Below the pieces are notes generated by a model. It was not told the DNA's origin, searched no databases, and was given only the letters and a program-made list of their open reading frames with translations. Shown here piece by piece: positions 9,507 through 18,382 of a DNA stretch of 31,103 nucleotides. The DNA lies in the IMG/VR virus record IMGVR_UViG_3300044641_003539, positions 1-31,103 of that record; one strand, 5' to 3'. Source of the DNA: a virus. Position numbers and translations under genes: made by a program. Numbering within the stretch: position 1 is the first letter of the stretch; each line of letters begins with the position of its first letter.

Positions 9507-11828
9507 TTATCCCCCGAAGGTCAGCTGCTGGTGCCAGCTAGCAATTCCTGCCAGGGCTGGGTACTGATCAGCCAAAACGCGAGCTGCGACCATCGAATTG
9601 ACCGTGTTTGCAGCAGATGACAGGCGCTGCCTGATCTTCAGCAGCTGTTGGTTGGACCGTGGGTCGCGGTAGTTGGGATAAAACTGCAGCTGCTGCTTGA
9701 TGAAGTCGTACCCGCTTTGAGCGCCTGCATCACGCCATGCCCGCTCAAACTTGGTCGGCAAATTCTTGCCGTCTTCTGCAAGGTCGAGGATGTCGATGAT
9801 GGCCGGCAAGGACAGCACTGGAACGCCGGTGTACTGGCGCAGCAGCACCTGCCGGTTCGGGATGTCGTCCAGCTGATTGATGTCGTAGACCTTTGGCGTC
9901 GGCGCTTTGGTGTTGGGCTGCACCGGCAGTGGTTGCGGCCGCCGGGAAGGACCACCGCTTTTGCCGCCCGGGTAGAGGCTGCGATCTAGGGCGTTGTCTT
10001 CGTTTTCTGCCTTGCGCAGCTGGTAGATGGCGCCTTTGACGATCTGCTCCACCTGGGCGTCATTGGGATCAGTGCCGTACTTGGCCTTCCAGTCCTGGAT
10101 AGCGGCGTCAGCCACCGTCAAATACCGGCGATAGGCCAAGGCCTTGCCGGCGTCCACGTCTTGGCGATTGGCCGTGTGAACGATTGGGTACTCCTGGGCA
10201 ACATCGACCTCGATCTGACGGTTGATGGCCTTGTCCCTTGGGCCTCGCTGCGCGGCCGTCGTGCCCTGCTGCTTGGCCGCTTGCGAAATCTCGTCGTTGG
10301 AGCGGAGAAGGAACTGGGCCTTTTGAGACGGATCCAGGATTTGATTGGCTGCTGAGCGCTGGCGGTCCCTCGCTTCGCTCTCGTTGAAGTTGCCGCCCTT
10401 GGCCCCCTGCAGCCATTGGTAGAAGTCGGGGATCGCAGCCTCGTTGCTGCCGATGTAAAGGAACTTGTTGGAGTTGCCCACCACGTCAGAAGCAATCTTC
10501 TGCAGCTCGTCCAAGCCGACCCGTGAAATCTCGCGGTTTTGCTCAGAGCCGTAATAAGTCCTGATGGTTTCGTTGGCGATTGCGGCCTGCTCCGGGCCAG
10601 GCGGAACGCCGTTGAGCTTTCGGGCCAGCAGATCACGGAAGCCGTTAAGGCCCTCGGTCAGCTCTCGCGTGCGCTCAGCGGCCCCAGCGCGACCGTATTT
10701 CAACCTGGAGTCAAGGCTTTCCTGGGAATACAGCTGACCAAGTGTGTAGGTCTTGGGCTTGCCGGTTTGTGGATCGATGACAGCCTTTCCGTCGCCGCCA
10801 ATCACAGGCGTGTTGGTCGGGATCCCGTCGATCAGGTCCCGCATCGACAGGTCGCCGTAGAAGTTGGTGTCGGATTGGAGAATCTTGTAAACCTCCTCGT
10901 AGCGCTTGGTCGCGCCACCCGGCAGGCCGCTGGTCAGCGCCGACTGCTGCATCACCTGGGCCAAGCGCAGCTTGAGGGCCGCGGCGTAAGCCCTTGGGTC
11001 GTTTTTCAACGCATAGACGTAGCCGTTGTATTCGATCTGTCCAGAGGCATTGGCGTTGCCAACGATCAACTGCATTTGAGCAGCCGCCTGCTTGGGCACC
11101 TGCTCATCGAGGAACTTGACGCGATCCTGGGCAACGGCATTGGCAACGCTCTCTCCAGCCTTGGTCGCTGCAGGCAGGAAGTATTTCTGGAAGCCGGGGC
11201 TGCCGCTGTCGATCCCGTATTTCTGCGTGATCTGCCGGGTGTAGTCAGCGCGAATCTTCTGCAGGGCGCCAAAGCCCTGGTCCTCGCCCAGGTAGTTGAT
11301 CTCCCCGCCGCGCTGCTGGACATAGCCAGGCAGGCCCATCGTGATCTCTTGGGCCGCCAGCTTGACCAGCCCCCGCTCGTATCCGATCTGCTTGTAGGGG
11401 TCGAGGAAGTTCATCAGGAATCCGGCTTGCGGATCCTTGGCGGCCACCTTGCGCGTGGCAGCAGCACGCTCCAGCTGCGCCACCTCAGTGCTCTCATCAA
11501 CCTTGACTACGGCTCGCTGCTGTGCCTCGTAGGCAGCGGCTTCGCCTTGATCCATCCGCCAGTCGGCAAATACCAAGCCGGCTACTTCGGCGACGTTGAC
11601 GGCGTTCTTGGTGAACGGCACCAGGGCCTCGGCCAGCTGGGCATAGCTGTTGCTGCCCTGCACATACGTCGTGCCGCCCGTGCTGACCGTCTGAACGCCC
11701 TGGGGATTGGTCATGCCAGCCGGTGCGGCCGGCTTGGCTAACTGCTGCTCAATGGGCCGCAGGAAGACATCGACAGGGCGTGCCGCCGTATTCAGCTCAC
11801 CAGGTTGAAGGTTTTCAGGGCGTGCCAT
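9507..11828 (-). CDS. Internal virion protein, T7 gp15-like
   Basis: 773 aa, ATG at 11828, against 747 aa for T7 gp15. It lies between the gp14-like gene (12 bp upstream) and the giant proteins, which is the T7 order. The sequence is helical, rich in Gln, Ala and Arg, with no signal peptide and no clear membrane segment. In T7, gp14, gp15 and gp16 form the head core and are ejected to build the DNA channel across the envelope; gp15 lines the periplasmic tube. The assignment rests on length, gene order and composition, because no short diagnostic motif is visible. The C-terminus (residues 690-773, rich in Tyr and Gln) resembles the end of other gp15-type proteins only in general character. Confidence 0.75.
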   Translation of the reverse strand: MARPENLQPGELNTAARPVDVFLRPIEQQLAKPAAPAGMTNPQGVQTVSTGGTTYVQGSNSYAQLAEALVPFTKNAVNVAEVAGLVFADWRMDQGEAAAYEAQQRAVVKVDESTEVAQLERAAATRKVAAKDPQAGFLMNFLDPYKQIGYERGLVKLAAQEITMGLPGYVQQRGGEINYLGEDQGFGALQKIRADYTRQITQKYGIDSGSPGFQKYFLPAATKAGESVANAVAQDRVKFLDEQVPKQAAAQMQLIVGNANASGQIEYNGYVYALKNDPRAYAAALKLRLAQVMQQSALTSGLPGGATKRYEEVYKILQSDTNFYGDLSMRDLIDGIPTNTPVIGGDGKAVIDPQTGKPKTYTLGQLYSQESLDSRLKYGRAGAAERTRELTEGLNGFRDLLARKLNGVPPGPEQAAIANETIRTYYGSEQNREISRVGLDELQKIASDVVGNSNKFLYIGSNEAAIPDFYQWLQGAKGGNFNESEARDRQRSAANQILDPSQKAQFLLRSNDEISQAAKQQGTTAAQRGPRDKAINRQIEVDVAQEYPIVHTANRQDVDAGKALAYRRYLTVADAAIQDWKAKYGTDPNDAQVEQIVKGAIYQLRKAENEDNALDRSLYPGGKSGGPSRRPQPLPVQPNTKAPTPKVYDINQLDDIPNRQVLLRQYTGVPVLSLPAIIDILDLAEDGKNLPTKFERAWRDAGAQSGYDFIKQQLQFYPNYRDPRSNQQLLKIRQRLSSAANTVNSMVAARVLADQYPALAGIASWHQQLTFGG

Positions 11829-11840
11829 GGCTCGCAGTGG

Positions 11841-12671
11841 TTACAGGGCTTTGATCTTTGCGGCGGTGCCGAGATAGGCGTTGACGCCACCGAGCACAGA
11901 GGTGCCCGCATTGAGGGCGGACATGTTTGCTGGGGCGCTGCCGGTCATCGACGGCGGCGGCGGGGTCACCATCGTTGGCAGCGGCGGGAATGGAGCAACC
12001 GGATCGAGGTACGGCTGCTTCTCGTAGAAGGTCTGGCTGTTGTATTCGTTGAGGTAGCGGGTGATCTGAGCCAGCTGGTCGCGGTTGTACTGGCGGTCTC
12101 TCAAGCCCTGCTCAATGTTTTTGAGCGTCTTGTAGTCCCCCATCTGACGGGAGAAGTTGGCCACATAGCGATCGGACGACTTGCCTTCTTGCATGGACGC
12201 CTGGAACGCCGCAGAGGACTGCAGCGCTCTGTAGGCGAACTGCTGGATGGCGACGGCTTCCTGCATCCCGCGTTCCTGCAGCTGCTGCTGCACGGCCGCG
12301 GCGTTGATCGCGTAGCCCGTGCCGGCGCTTGCGCGGGTCTGTGCAACGCGACTGGCCTGGTCGATCTCCTTGGCGAACTCGTAGTTCCGCAGCTGCTGGG
12401 TGTAGCCGAGCTTCTGGTTGTAATCGACCGTGGTTGCCCAGTAGCTGTACTGGTTATTCAGGTTCTGCATATCTGCGTTGAACCCGGCCTGCCACTGGTT
12501 GAACTGCGTGGTGGCGTTCTGGAACGCGGTCTGGTTGAGGTACTCCTGCTGCCTGGCCTGCTCCTGGGCGTTGGCCGTCAGGAATGACAGGCCAGTCGAT
12601 ACGGCAGCAACGCCAAGCGATACAGGGTCAATGCTGAATGGAATCCCTCCAGTTCCAGGTGCTTGTGCCAT
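11841..12671 (-). CDS. Internal virion protein, T7 gp14-like
   Basis: 276 aa, ATG at 12671 sharing a base with the TAA of the upstream gene (TAATG), so translation is probably coupled. A hydrophobic N-terminal segment (about residues 14-32, IDPVSLGVAAVSTGLSFLTA) is followed by a long Gln/Ala-rich helical region (40-220) and a Pro-rich tail (PPPPSMTGSAP). This pattern fits gp14-type ejection proteins, which enter the outer membrane and form the first part of the channel. T7 gp14 is 196 aa; this one is longer at the C-terminus. Assigned by gene order (tail tube B, gp13, gp14, gp15) and composition. Confidence 0.78.
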   Translation of the reverse strand: MAQAPGTGGIPFSIDPVSLGVAAVSTGLSFLTANAQEQARQQEYLNQTAFQNATTQFNQWQAGFNADMQNLNNQYSYWATTVDYNQKLGYTQQLRNYEFAKEIDQASRVAQTRASAGTGYAINAAAVQQQLQERGMQEAVAIQQFAYRALQSSAAFQASMQEGKSSDRYVANFSRQMGDYKTLKNIEQGLRDRQYNRDQLAQITRYLNEYNSQTFYEKQPYLDPVAPFPPLPTMVTPPPPSMTGSAPANMSALNAGTSVLGGVNAYLGTAAKIKAL

Positions 12672-13117
12672 TACGCCTCCCTCCAGAACGGGCAGAACAA
12701 TGCAGAACTCCGCCCAAATGGGCGCGGTCCTTCAACGGTAAAACCAAGGTGCATTAGCCAACGGATGGCTATTCGGTTCTTGGAGTAGACGTAGTTGCCA
12801 ATGGGACGGCCAATCTCCTTGAGGCAGTAGTCAACCCATTCCCGGCCGTGCTTGCAGAGCATCCGGCGGTGGTTTTTGGTTTCCGTCAACGCGGAAGTGC
12901 CCAGCAGCCAAATGCGATCACCGCAGACGCCAGTGATGCCAACAGGGCGGCCATCGTCTCCTTCGATGGCACGGCAGATCGTGCTCTCCAAGTAGCTCTC
13001 GATAACGGCCTCCAGGGGCTGCATGCCATGGCTGAGCATCACCTCCTCGCAGTCCTGCTGCCGCAGGTGCAAGCCAATTTCCATGGCCACCTCCTCGTTG
13101 GCTTCAATCCATCTCAT
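12671..13117 (-). CDS. T7 gp13-like internal protein (GNAT-like fold family)
   Basis: 148 aa. The ATG at 13117 overlaps the tail tube B stop (ATGA); a longer frame from a TTG at 13162 is less likely. T7 has the 138-aa gp13 in exactly this slot between gp12 and gp14. The middle and end (WLLGTSALTETKNHRRMLC; NRIAIRWLMHLGFTVEGP) resemble the acetyltransferase-like family to which gp13 is related: a strand carrying a G-T-S loop, then a helix, then the aromatic strand after HLGF. Acetyl-CoA binding is not established, and T7 gp13 is known for a role in virion assembly rather than catalysis. Confidence 0.78.
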   Translation of the reverse strand: MRWIEANEEVAMEIGLHLRQQDCEEVMLSHGMQPLEAVIESYLESTICRAIEGDDGRPVGITGVCGDRIWLLGTSALTETKNHRRMLCKHGREWVDYCLKEIGRPIGNYVYSKNRIAIRWLMHLGFTVEGPRPFGRSSALFCPFWREA

Positions 13118-15618
13118 CGCAATGACCTCGCTTTGCCAGTGATCAAGCCCACCCACTCGCAAGTGGAGAACTTGCAGGGGTGTGGCGTGTCGTTGTGGAT
13201 CTCGACCATGCAGCGCTCGCCGCGGCTCATGATCGGGATGTTGAAAACGCCCTCGTAGAAACGATTGGTGTCAGGGTCGAAGCCGGTCGGGTTGGCTGAA
13301 CCCAGCGTTGAAACGCGGCTGCCAAGGACCGTGCCATCAAAGGTGTAGATGCCGGTGTCACGCCCTTCGGGGATGACGTGAATCTGGAAGAACGCTGTTT
13401 CGTGGTAGCGGAGCTTGGCGTTGCGCACCTGCGTCCGCTCGACATTGGCCGCGGCCTTGCCACCGCCAATTTCCTTGTAGAGCTTGAAGCGGGTGAAGCG
13501 ATAACGGAAGTTGTACGGCGCACCGAAGTAGATCGGCTGCGTCGACCAGTTGCCCCTGGCCGTGATCGTCGTGCCCGACGTGATCGAACCCAGCAGCACG
13601 CCGCCATTGCCTGTGGTGCTGTAGCCAGACCAGGCCTGGATCGTTCCGGTGGCGGCAAATGGCAGCGTCCAGGTGGTGAGGTTGGTCGTTGCGCTGTAAG
13701 TACCAGCCGCCACCCGCATGGCAGTCGGGGTCTCCGTGGTGGTGGAGATGCGCCGGTCCAGAAGCAGCGGGTAAGGCGCATTGGTGGGCGGCTCTGGCGA
13801 GCGGTCCTGAACCGGGATCTTCTCCAGGAAGATTTCGCTGCCATAGCGAACCAGGCAGAACAGCGTCTCCCTGACGCACAGCACCTGAAGGATTTCGCTG
13901 GCCCCGCTCAGCTGCCAGTAGCTCCAGCTGGACTGCGCCCGCTCAGCGCCGGAGCCGGCATTGCGGATGAAGTATTTGTAGACGTAGATCCGGTCTTCGT
14001 AGCCAGCGGCGCTGCTGATCGAGAACACCGCATTGCTGGTGTCGTTGACCGTCATCGCAAAGACGTTGCTGGGCACAAACGCCGAGACGTAACCGGTGAG
14101 GTCTTGCGCATCAGCTGTCAGCGCCGTGCCAGCACCGCGGACGCTGAACTCTCGGAACATCGAGAAGTCGCCATTGGCCTGGCAGAAGACGATGCCGCCA
14201 CCAGCCAGCTGGGGCCGGACGTTGATGTCGACCTCAAACTGCGTCAGCACGGTGATCTGCGCCGTGGCTGGCGTCAGCACAGTCTCCGCCGCGTTGAAGC
14301 GGAACTGGTACTGCGGCGAGAACAGGATCAGCTCGTCCTGGTACGGGATGGCGTAGCGCAGAACAGAAACCCGGTTGTTGCTGGCCACCACGTCAATCGG
14401 ATCCGTATCAAGGACCGTCGTGACCGTTTCCGGGAAGAACTCAAAGAATTGGCGCACCCGGCTCAGGATGACGTTCTCGTCAGACAAGAAGCCAAGCCGG
14501 TTCTTGTAGATGAAGATGTCGTTGATCGGGCTTCCGATGAAGCTCGGGTCAGGCGCCGTGTCGTAGTCGCCAGCTACCCGCTCGCCCCAGGTTGGAATGG
14601 TGATCCCGCCCTGGGTGCTGCCATTGGCCGGGCCAAAGTAAAAGGTGCCGCTTGGCAGGCGCACCAGCAGGTGCGGCATGGTCGTCGCATTGACCTGGTA
14701 CTGAACGCCAGGGCTGACCGTTTCACTCCAAACGCCTTCGCCAAACGTGCCGCTATTTGGCTGGAACTCGACGTAGTAGCCGTCAAAGTTGTTGCCCGGA
14801 TCCCCGGTAATCTCGACCTGGTAGCCCTGCGGGGCGATGGTCGGCAGCTCCGTAAAAGCCTGGACCTGGCTCAGGATTGCGGTGATGTCCGCGTTGGCCC
14901 TTGCGTCGTTAGCTGAAACGGTGATCGGGTTGGCGGATCGGAGGTGAATCACCGATCCGCTGCGCGTCATGGTGACTCCGGTTAAGCCGGCAGTCGTCAG
15001 CCCGGTTATCAGGTTGGCCGCAATGTCCGCCGAGCTGATTCGGTTCTCGGTAACCGTGGTGCCGCTGGTCACAACCGGGGCAACTGCCGTCTGCACCTGG
15101 GCCTGGCGGGTGTTGACATTGACCGTGTAGGTCTGGCCGTAGTTGGCGGCCTTGACCCAGATCAGCGCTTCGTGCGCTGAAGGCCTTGCCACGGCCGGTG
15201 CAACCGCAGCGTTCATCGCAGGCACCGTCTTGGTGTTGCTGATGAAGGTGTAGTCGGCAATGGTGACGGCCCGCAGCTGCGCCTTGGCGTCCGTCACGCT
15301 GGTCAAATAGCTGTACCCATAAGGCGCGCTTACCGTTTGGGCGTTGCCGTTTAGGTCGTAGACCCTGATCAGCGAGTTGGTGACAACGGCCAGGTACTCC
15401 TCCACGTTGTCCCGCAGGATGCTGTGGATGTAGCAATCGCCAAAGTCAGTGTTGGAGACCTTGGCGACGGTCTGGGTGCAATCACGCTTGCGCAGGCCCT
15501 CCAGGATGGAAGACATGCCGTTGATCTGGATTTCCCCCTGGGAGGGATCGCGTTGCGCATCAGGTTGCTGGCTGATGCCCTGCGCAAGGTTCGGGATCGA
15601 ATAGGAATACAGGCTCAT
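13114..15618 (-). CDS. Tail tubular protein B, T7 gp12-like
   Basis: 834 aa against 794 in T7. The ATG at 15618 overlaps the stop of tail tube A (TGATG). The N-terminus (SIPNLAQGISQQPDAQRDPSQ) is the hallmark of gp12-family nozzle proteins, and is followed by conserved blocks EGLRKRDCTQTVAKVS, GSPINDIFIYKNRLGFLSDENVILSR (about residues 360-390) and SPQYQFRFNA. In T7 six copies form the conical nozzle at the tail tip that closes and opens for DNA release. A strong, full-length match by eye. Confidence 0.95.
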   Translation of the reverse strand: MSLYSYSIPNLAQGISQQPDAQRDPSQGEIQINGMSSILEGLRKRDCTQTVAKVSNTDFGDCYIHSILRDNVEEYLAVVTNSLIRVYDLNGNAQTVSAPYGYSYLTSVTDAKAQLRAVTIADYTFISNTKTVPAMNAAVAPAVARPSAHEALIWVKAANYGQTYTVNVNTRQAQVQTAVAPVVTSGTTVTENRISSADIAANLITGLTTAGLTGVTMTRSGSVIHLRSANPITVSANDARANADITAILSQVQAFTELPTIAPQGYQVEITGDPGNNFDGYYVEFQPNSGTFGEGVWSETVSPGVQYQVNATTMPHLLVRLPSGTFYFGPANGSTQGGITIPTWGERVAGDYDTAPDPSFIGSPINDIFIYKNRLGFLSDENVILSRVRQFFEFFPETVTTVLDTDPIDVVASNNRVSVLRYAIPYQDELILFSPQYQFRFNAAETVLTPATAQITVLTQFEVDINVRPQLAGGGIVFCQANGDFSMFREFSVRGAGTALTADAQDLTGYVSAFVPSNVFAMTVNDTSNAVFSISSAAGYEDRIYVYKYFIRNAGSGAERAQSSWSYWQLSGASEILQVLCVRETLFCLVRYGSEIFLEKIPVQDRSPEPPTNAPYPLLLDRRISTTTETPTAMRVAAGTYSATTNLTTWTLPFAATGTIQAWSGYSTTGNGGVLLGSITSGTTITARGNWSTQPIYFGAPYNFRYRFTRFKLYKEIGGGKAAANVERTQVRNAKLRYHETAFFQIHVIPEGRDTGIYTFDGTVLGSRVSTLGSANPTGFDPDTNRFYEGVFNIPIMSRGERCMVEIHNDTPHPCKFSTCEWVGLITGKARSLR

Positions 15619-16280
15619 CAGAGGCGCATCCCAGAACTGATCCGGCGGGTGGCAAGCCCAGAAGCCGGCGCATAGGTCGGGAAGGGCAGGTAGCCGCGGC
15701 TGCCGGTGAGCATGTTGGGCTGGTCAACCTGCTGCTCCATGCGCTCCAGCGCTGCCTGGGCGTCGCGCTCGTCCTGGGCGCTGTAGCGAATCAGCGAATC
15801 GGCGCCCAGCACACGGCTGGCAAAGACACGGGCAGAGCGGATGGTGACCCAGCGGTTGTAGGCCTCGGGCGCCTGGTCCCACGGCAGCAGCCAGATCACA
15901 TCGGCATACAGCGAGGTAATTGCCGCCTCAAGCGTGCTTGTGCGCTTGTCGCGGTCGTACACCACCTGCCCCCGCAGCTGGAAACGACCTGCGTAGTAGT
16001 AGGGGTCCGTGGAGAAACTCACCACGTTTGCCGGCACCGTGATCTGGTTGGTGGTGCTGTTTTTGACGAACTCGTAGTTGTACTCGCTATTCCAGCTCCA
16101 GCCTTTGATCTGACCTTCTTTGTGGAACTCCAGCAGGGTGCGCTCTGCAATGCGCGCATCCATGATCTGCTGGTTTTCCAGCGTGCTGACCGGCTGCTCG
16201 CCAATGTTTTCCAGCAGGACATTGACCGCATCCAGCAGCGTCGTCCTGCCTGGGGTGACCGACTGATTGGCGAGTCCCAT
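15618..16280 (-). CDS. Tail tubular protein A, T7 gp11-like
   Basis: 220 aa from the ATG at 16280 (MGLANQSVTPGRTTLLDAVN); T7 gp11 is 196 aa. An in-frame GTG at 16304 lies inside the CTAC-N6-GTAG block and is unlikely to be the start. Family features: LLDAVNVLLENIGEQPVSTLE near the N-terminus, ARIAERTLLEFHKEGQIKGWSWN, and the RYSAQDERDAQAALERME region near 180. Twelve copies in T7 form the adaptor ring between portal and nozzle. It is the first gene after the capsid terminator and is preceded by a repeated element 7 nt upstream. No clear Shine-Dalgarno sequence. Confidence 0.94.
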   Translation of the reverse strand: MGLANQSVTPGRTTLLDAVNVLLENIGEQPVSTLENQQIMDARIAERTLLEFHKEGQIKGWSWNSEYNYEFVKNSTTNQITVPANVVSFSTDPYYYAGRFQLRGQVVYDRDKRTSTLEAAITSLYADVIWLLPWDQAPEAYNRWVTIRSARVFASRVLGADSLIRYSAQDERDAQAALERMEQQVDQPNMLTGSRGYLPFPTYAPASGLATRRISSGMRL

Positions 16281-16287
16281 TTGACTT

Positions 16288-16312
16288 CTACGGCCTTGTA
16301 GCACTCATTGTG
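16288..16312 (-). promoter_or_regulatory. Late-gene element 2: CTAC-N6-GTAG upstream of tail tube A
   Basis: On the minus strand this reads CACAATGAGTGC, then CTACAAGGCCGTAG, ending 7 nt before the tail tube A ATG. It lies just downstream of the terminator after the capsid gene, where transcription would have to restart. 22 of 25 bases are shared with the element at 1578-1602. Candidate late promoter. Confidence 0.62.
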
Positions 16313-16322
16313 CTGGACAACG

Positions 16323-16349
16323 AAAAAAGGGGCCAGCATTGCCGGCCCC
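16323..16349 (-). terminator. Intrinsic terminator after the capsid gene
   Basis: On the minus strand GGGGCCGGC-AAT-GCTGGCCCC forms a 9-bp stem (one G-T pair) with a 3-nt loop, followed directly by six T. It starts 33 nt after the capsid stop codon. The position matches T-phi of T7, which lies just after gene 10. Confidence 0.9.
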
Positions 16350-16381
16350 CTGGGGTGAACACTCCGATGAACCCCGACGGC

Positions 16382-17419
16382 TCAGGGAATCACGATCTTA
16401 CAAGCGGACTCAGCGCGCAGCACACCCATACCCAGAGCTTGGCGGGCGACCATAAGGTCGGCTTGGTTCTGAACCCTGTACTCGGGACCGGTCATCTGCA
16501 GGGAGGGGCTCAGCAGGGTGAGAACACCCACGGCTTCCTTGCTGAAGATCAGACCCTTGCACTTGCTCAGGTTCTGAGCGTAGTCGCTGTTGTAGTCACC
16601 AGCCTGCAGGGTGTAGTTGGCCTGGGTGACGTGGTTGGACATCAGCACAGGGATGCCAGCCACTTGCAGGACCTGACCGTTGGCAATGGTGCCATTGCCG
16701 CCACCACCGCCGTTGAAGTCGGCGTTGATTGCACGCGAAGACTGCGAGATCAGGAAGTAGTCCTCAGGAGTGAAGACTGCATACATGCCGTCAACAGGCA
16801 CGTCCTTGCCCTCAAAGGCCACGCGGGCATCGAAGATGGCATTGACCAGGGCGTCGCCCTTGGCTTGGCGGGTGGCACCAGCGCCGGTGTAGTCAGCACC
16901 AAGAGTGATGGCGTTACCGGTCTTGTGAGCGTTGATCGCCTTGGAGAGGGGCTGGGTGGTGTTGCTGGCAGCCGCAAAGATCATGCGGGCAACACGCTTG
17001 TCGTACTCGTAGGCCAGGGCCCGGCCCAGCTCGGTCGTGTAGACCTGCCGGACATCGAAGTACGACATCAGCTCGTCCACCTCAAGGATTGCGGCATCCG
17101 CAACCATCAGGGCGTCAAGCGAAATGATCCGCTCGTTGAGGTCACTGGTGTTGGTTGAGCCAGTGAGCGCAGTGCCGGGCTGGTGATATTTTGCCTCCAG
17201 GCGACCGGTGATCGGGAAGGCAACGCTCTTGCCGCCGCGGATGTTGCGTTCGCGGACTTTGCCCTTGAACACAGTGGTGCGCAGGAAGCTGTCGAGCACC
17301 TCAGCGGCACCCAGCTTCAGCATCAGAGCGCGGTCGGCATCGAGGCCGGCGGCACCGGCACCCCAGGTAGCGGCGGCGCCTTGGATTTGGCCAGTGCGAT
17401 TAAGAACGGGAGCAACCAT
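16382..17419 (-). CDS. Major capsid protein, T7 gp10A-like
   Basis: 345 aa, the same size as T7 gp10A. The N-terminus (LDADRALMLKLGAAEVLDSFLRTTVFKG, about residues 27-55) and the blocks RGGKSVAFPITGR, LDALMVADAAILEVDELMSYFDVR and EYDKRVARMIFAAA are typical of the gp10-type HK97-fold capsid family. The E-loop region (RNIRGGKS...EAKYHQPGT) and a Gly-rich loop (FNGGGGGNG, near 215) are visible. It follows the scaffold gene after a 105-bp leader. That leader contains a CCTCC-AA-GGAGG inverted repeat, but the bases right before the ATG (CCAGAAAA) are not a good Shine-Dalgarno sequence. No gp10B-type frameshift extension was identified. Confidence 0.95.
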   Translation of the reverse strand: MVAPVLNRTGQIQGAAATWGAGAAGLDADRALMLKLGAAEVLDSFLRTTVFKGKVRERNIRGGKSVAFPITGRLEAKYHQPGTALTGSTNTSDLNERIISLDALMVADAAILEVDELMSYFDVRQVYTTELGRALAYEYDKRVARMIFAAASNTTQPLSKAINAHKTGNAITLGADYTGAGATRQAKGDALVNAIFDARVAFEGKDVPVDGMYAVFTPEDYFLISQSSRAINADFNGGGGGNGTIANGQVLQVAGIPVLMSNHVTQANYTLQAGDYNSDYAQNLSKCKGLIFSKEAVGVLTLLSPSLQMTGPEYRVQNQADLMVARQALGMGVLRAESACKIVIP

Positions 17420-17524
17420 TTTTCTGGTATGCGAAGGGATTGAGTTGTTAGATCGCTCTCTCCTTCACCGTCGCAGGTTGTCCTCCTTGGAGGGCCCGCC
17501 GCTTAGGTGGCGTCTGGCAAAAAA
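17420..17524 (-). promoter_or_regulatory. Capsid gene leader (scaffold-capsid spacer)
   Basis: The largest spacer inside the structural cassette. On the minus strand it contains TTTTTT near the scaffold stop, CGCC-N8-GGCG and CCTCC-AA-GGAGG inverted repeats, and a GAAGGAGAG stretch about 45 nt before the capsid ATG. High-level expression control is plausible; nothing specific is recognised. Confidence 0.35.
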
Positions 17525-18382
17525 CTACACGAATAGATCACTTGCCGCCAACATCTTTGCCACCTTGGAGCGGTAAGCCTCGTCAACTTCGTACAGGCGT
17601 TGTCCGCGCTCATTGGTCTTGCCCATGGCATCAAGCACTTGCTGTTGGCTCTCAAAGCGGGATTGCTGAGGTGCATCTCCGCCCCCGTAGAGCTTGGGTT
17701 CAACAACAGCGTCTGGAGAGGCGCGTCTGGCCACCATTGCCCGCAAGGCCCATTGGATGGCCTCTTTGTTGCCGCCGTCAACCACGGCGTTGTAGTCGGC
17801 CAGCTCCTGGGCGTTGAGGTTGCTGGCGGCCCACTTGCTGAGCTCGGCAAAGCCCTCGTCACCGCCAACCATGGACTTGATCTGAGCAGTGTCCGCTTCG
17901 CTCAGGCCAGCCTGCTGCCCTGTCGATGACTGGGCCTTGGCGACATAGTTTTCCACCACCTGGCGGGGGACGTTGAAGGCTTCAGCCAGCGCGTCGTAGT
18001 GGCTGCTCACATCCTCGCCGCTGTCGGCGCGGAACATCACGTCCGCCAGGTCGACGCCTTTGCTGGCCAGGGTCTCTACGGCTTCTTGGCCATAGACCTC
18101 AACGGCCTGCTCCTGTGTGTAGCCCTCGGCCTGAGGGGGAGCTTCTTGCTCGGTTGACTGCCGCTCGGGCCGGCCCAGCTTCTTCTCCAGTTCTTGGTAG
18201 GAGCGCTCCAGGTCCTCAACGCTCTTGAACTTGCCGGCGAGCAGTTCGGGCGCCTGTTGGCCCTGCTGTTCTTTGACAAATTCCTCCAGCAGGCCTTCCT
18301 GCCCGGGCGCCACCATTCCTTCTGCCGCAGCTTCAGGTGTGGTGATCTGAGGCGCGGTTTGCGCGTTTGGGGTCGTGGTCAT
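17525..18382 (-). CDS. Capsid assembly scaffolding protein, T7 gp9-like
   Basis: 285 aa (T7 gp9 is 307 aa). The ATG at 18382 overlaps the portal stop (ATGA), indicating coupled translation. Acidic, Gln/Glu-rich N-terminal half with low complexity; the block LAGKFKSVEDLERSYQELEKKLG (about 46-70) is the recurrent core of podovirus scaffold proteins. The C-terminal third ends in basic/aromatic residues (YEVDEAYRSKVAKMLAASDLFV), consistent with a capsid-binding helix-turn-helix. It directs procapsid assembly and leaves before maturation. Confidence 0.93.
   Translation of the reverse strand: MTTTPNAQTAPQITTPEAAAEGMVAPGQEGLLEEFVKEQQGQQAPELLAGKFKSVEDLERSYQELEKKLGRPERQSTEQEAPPQAEGYTQEQAVEVYGQEAVETLASKGVDLADVMFRADSGEDVSSHYDALAEAFNVPRQVVENYVAKAQSSTGQQAGLSEADTAQIKSMVGGDEGFAELSKWAASNLNAQELADYNAVVDGGNKEAIQWALRAMVARRASPDAVVEPKLYGGGDAPQQSRFESQQQVLDAMGKTNERGQRLYEVDEAYRSKVAKMLAASDLFV

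Noticed and set aside
10539-11741. 400-codon plus-strand open frame
   Set aside because: Antisense of the gp15-like gene, no start context or domain.
13378-14916. 512-codon plus-strand open frame
   Set aside because: Antisense to the well-supported tail tube B gene; composition follows GC codon bias and no domain is visible.
18367-18382. ACCACGACC on the minus strand at the scaffold start
   Set aside because: It is the coding sequence for the scaffold N-terminus (MTTTP), with no adjacent stem-loop; likely coincidence.
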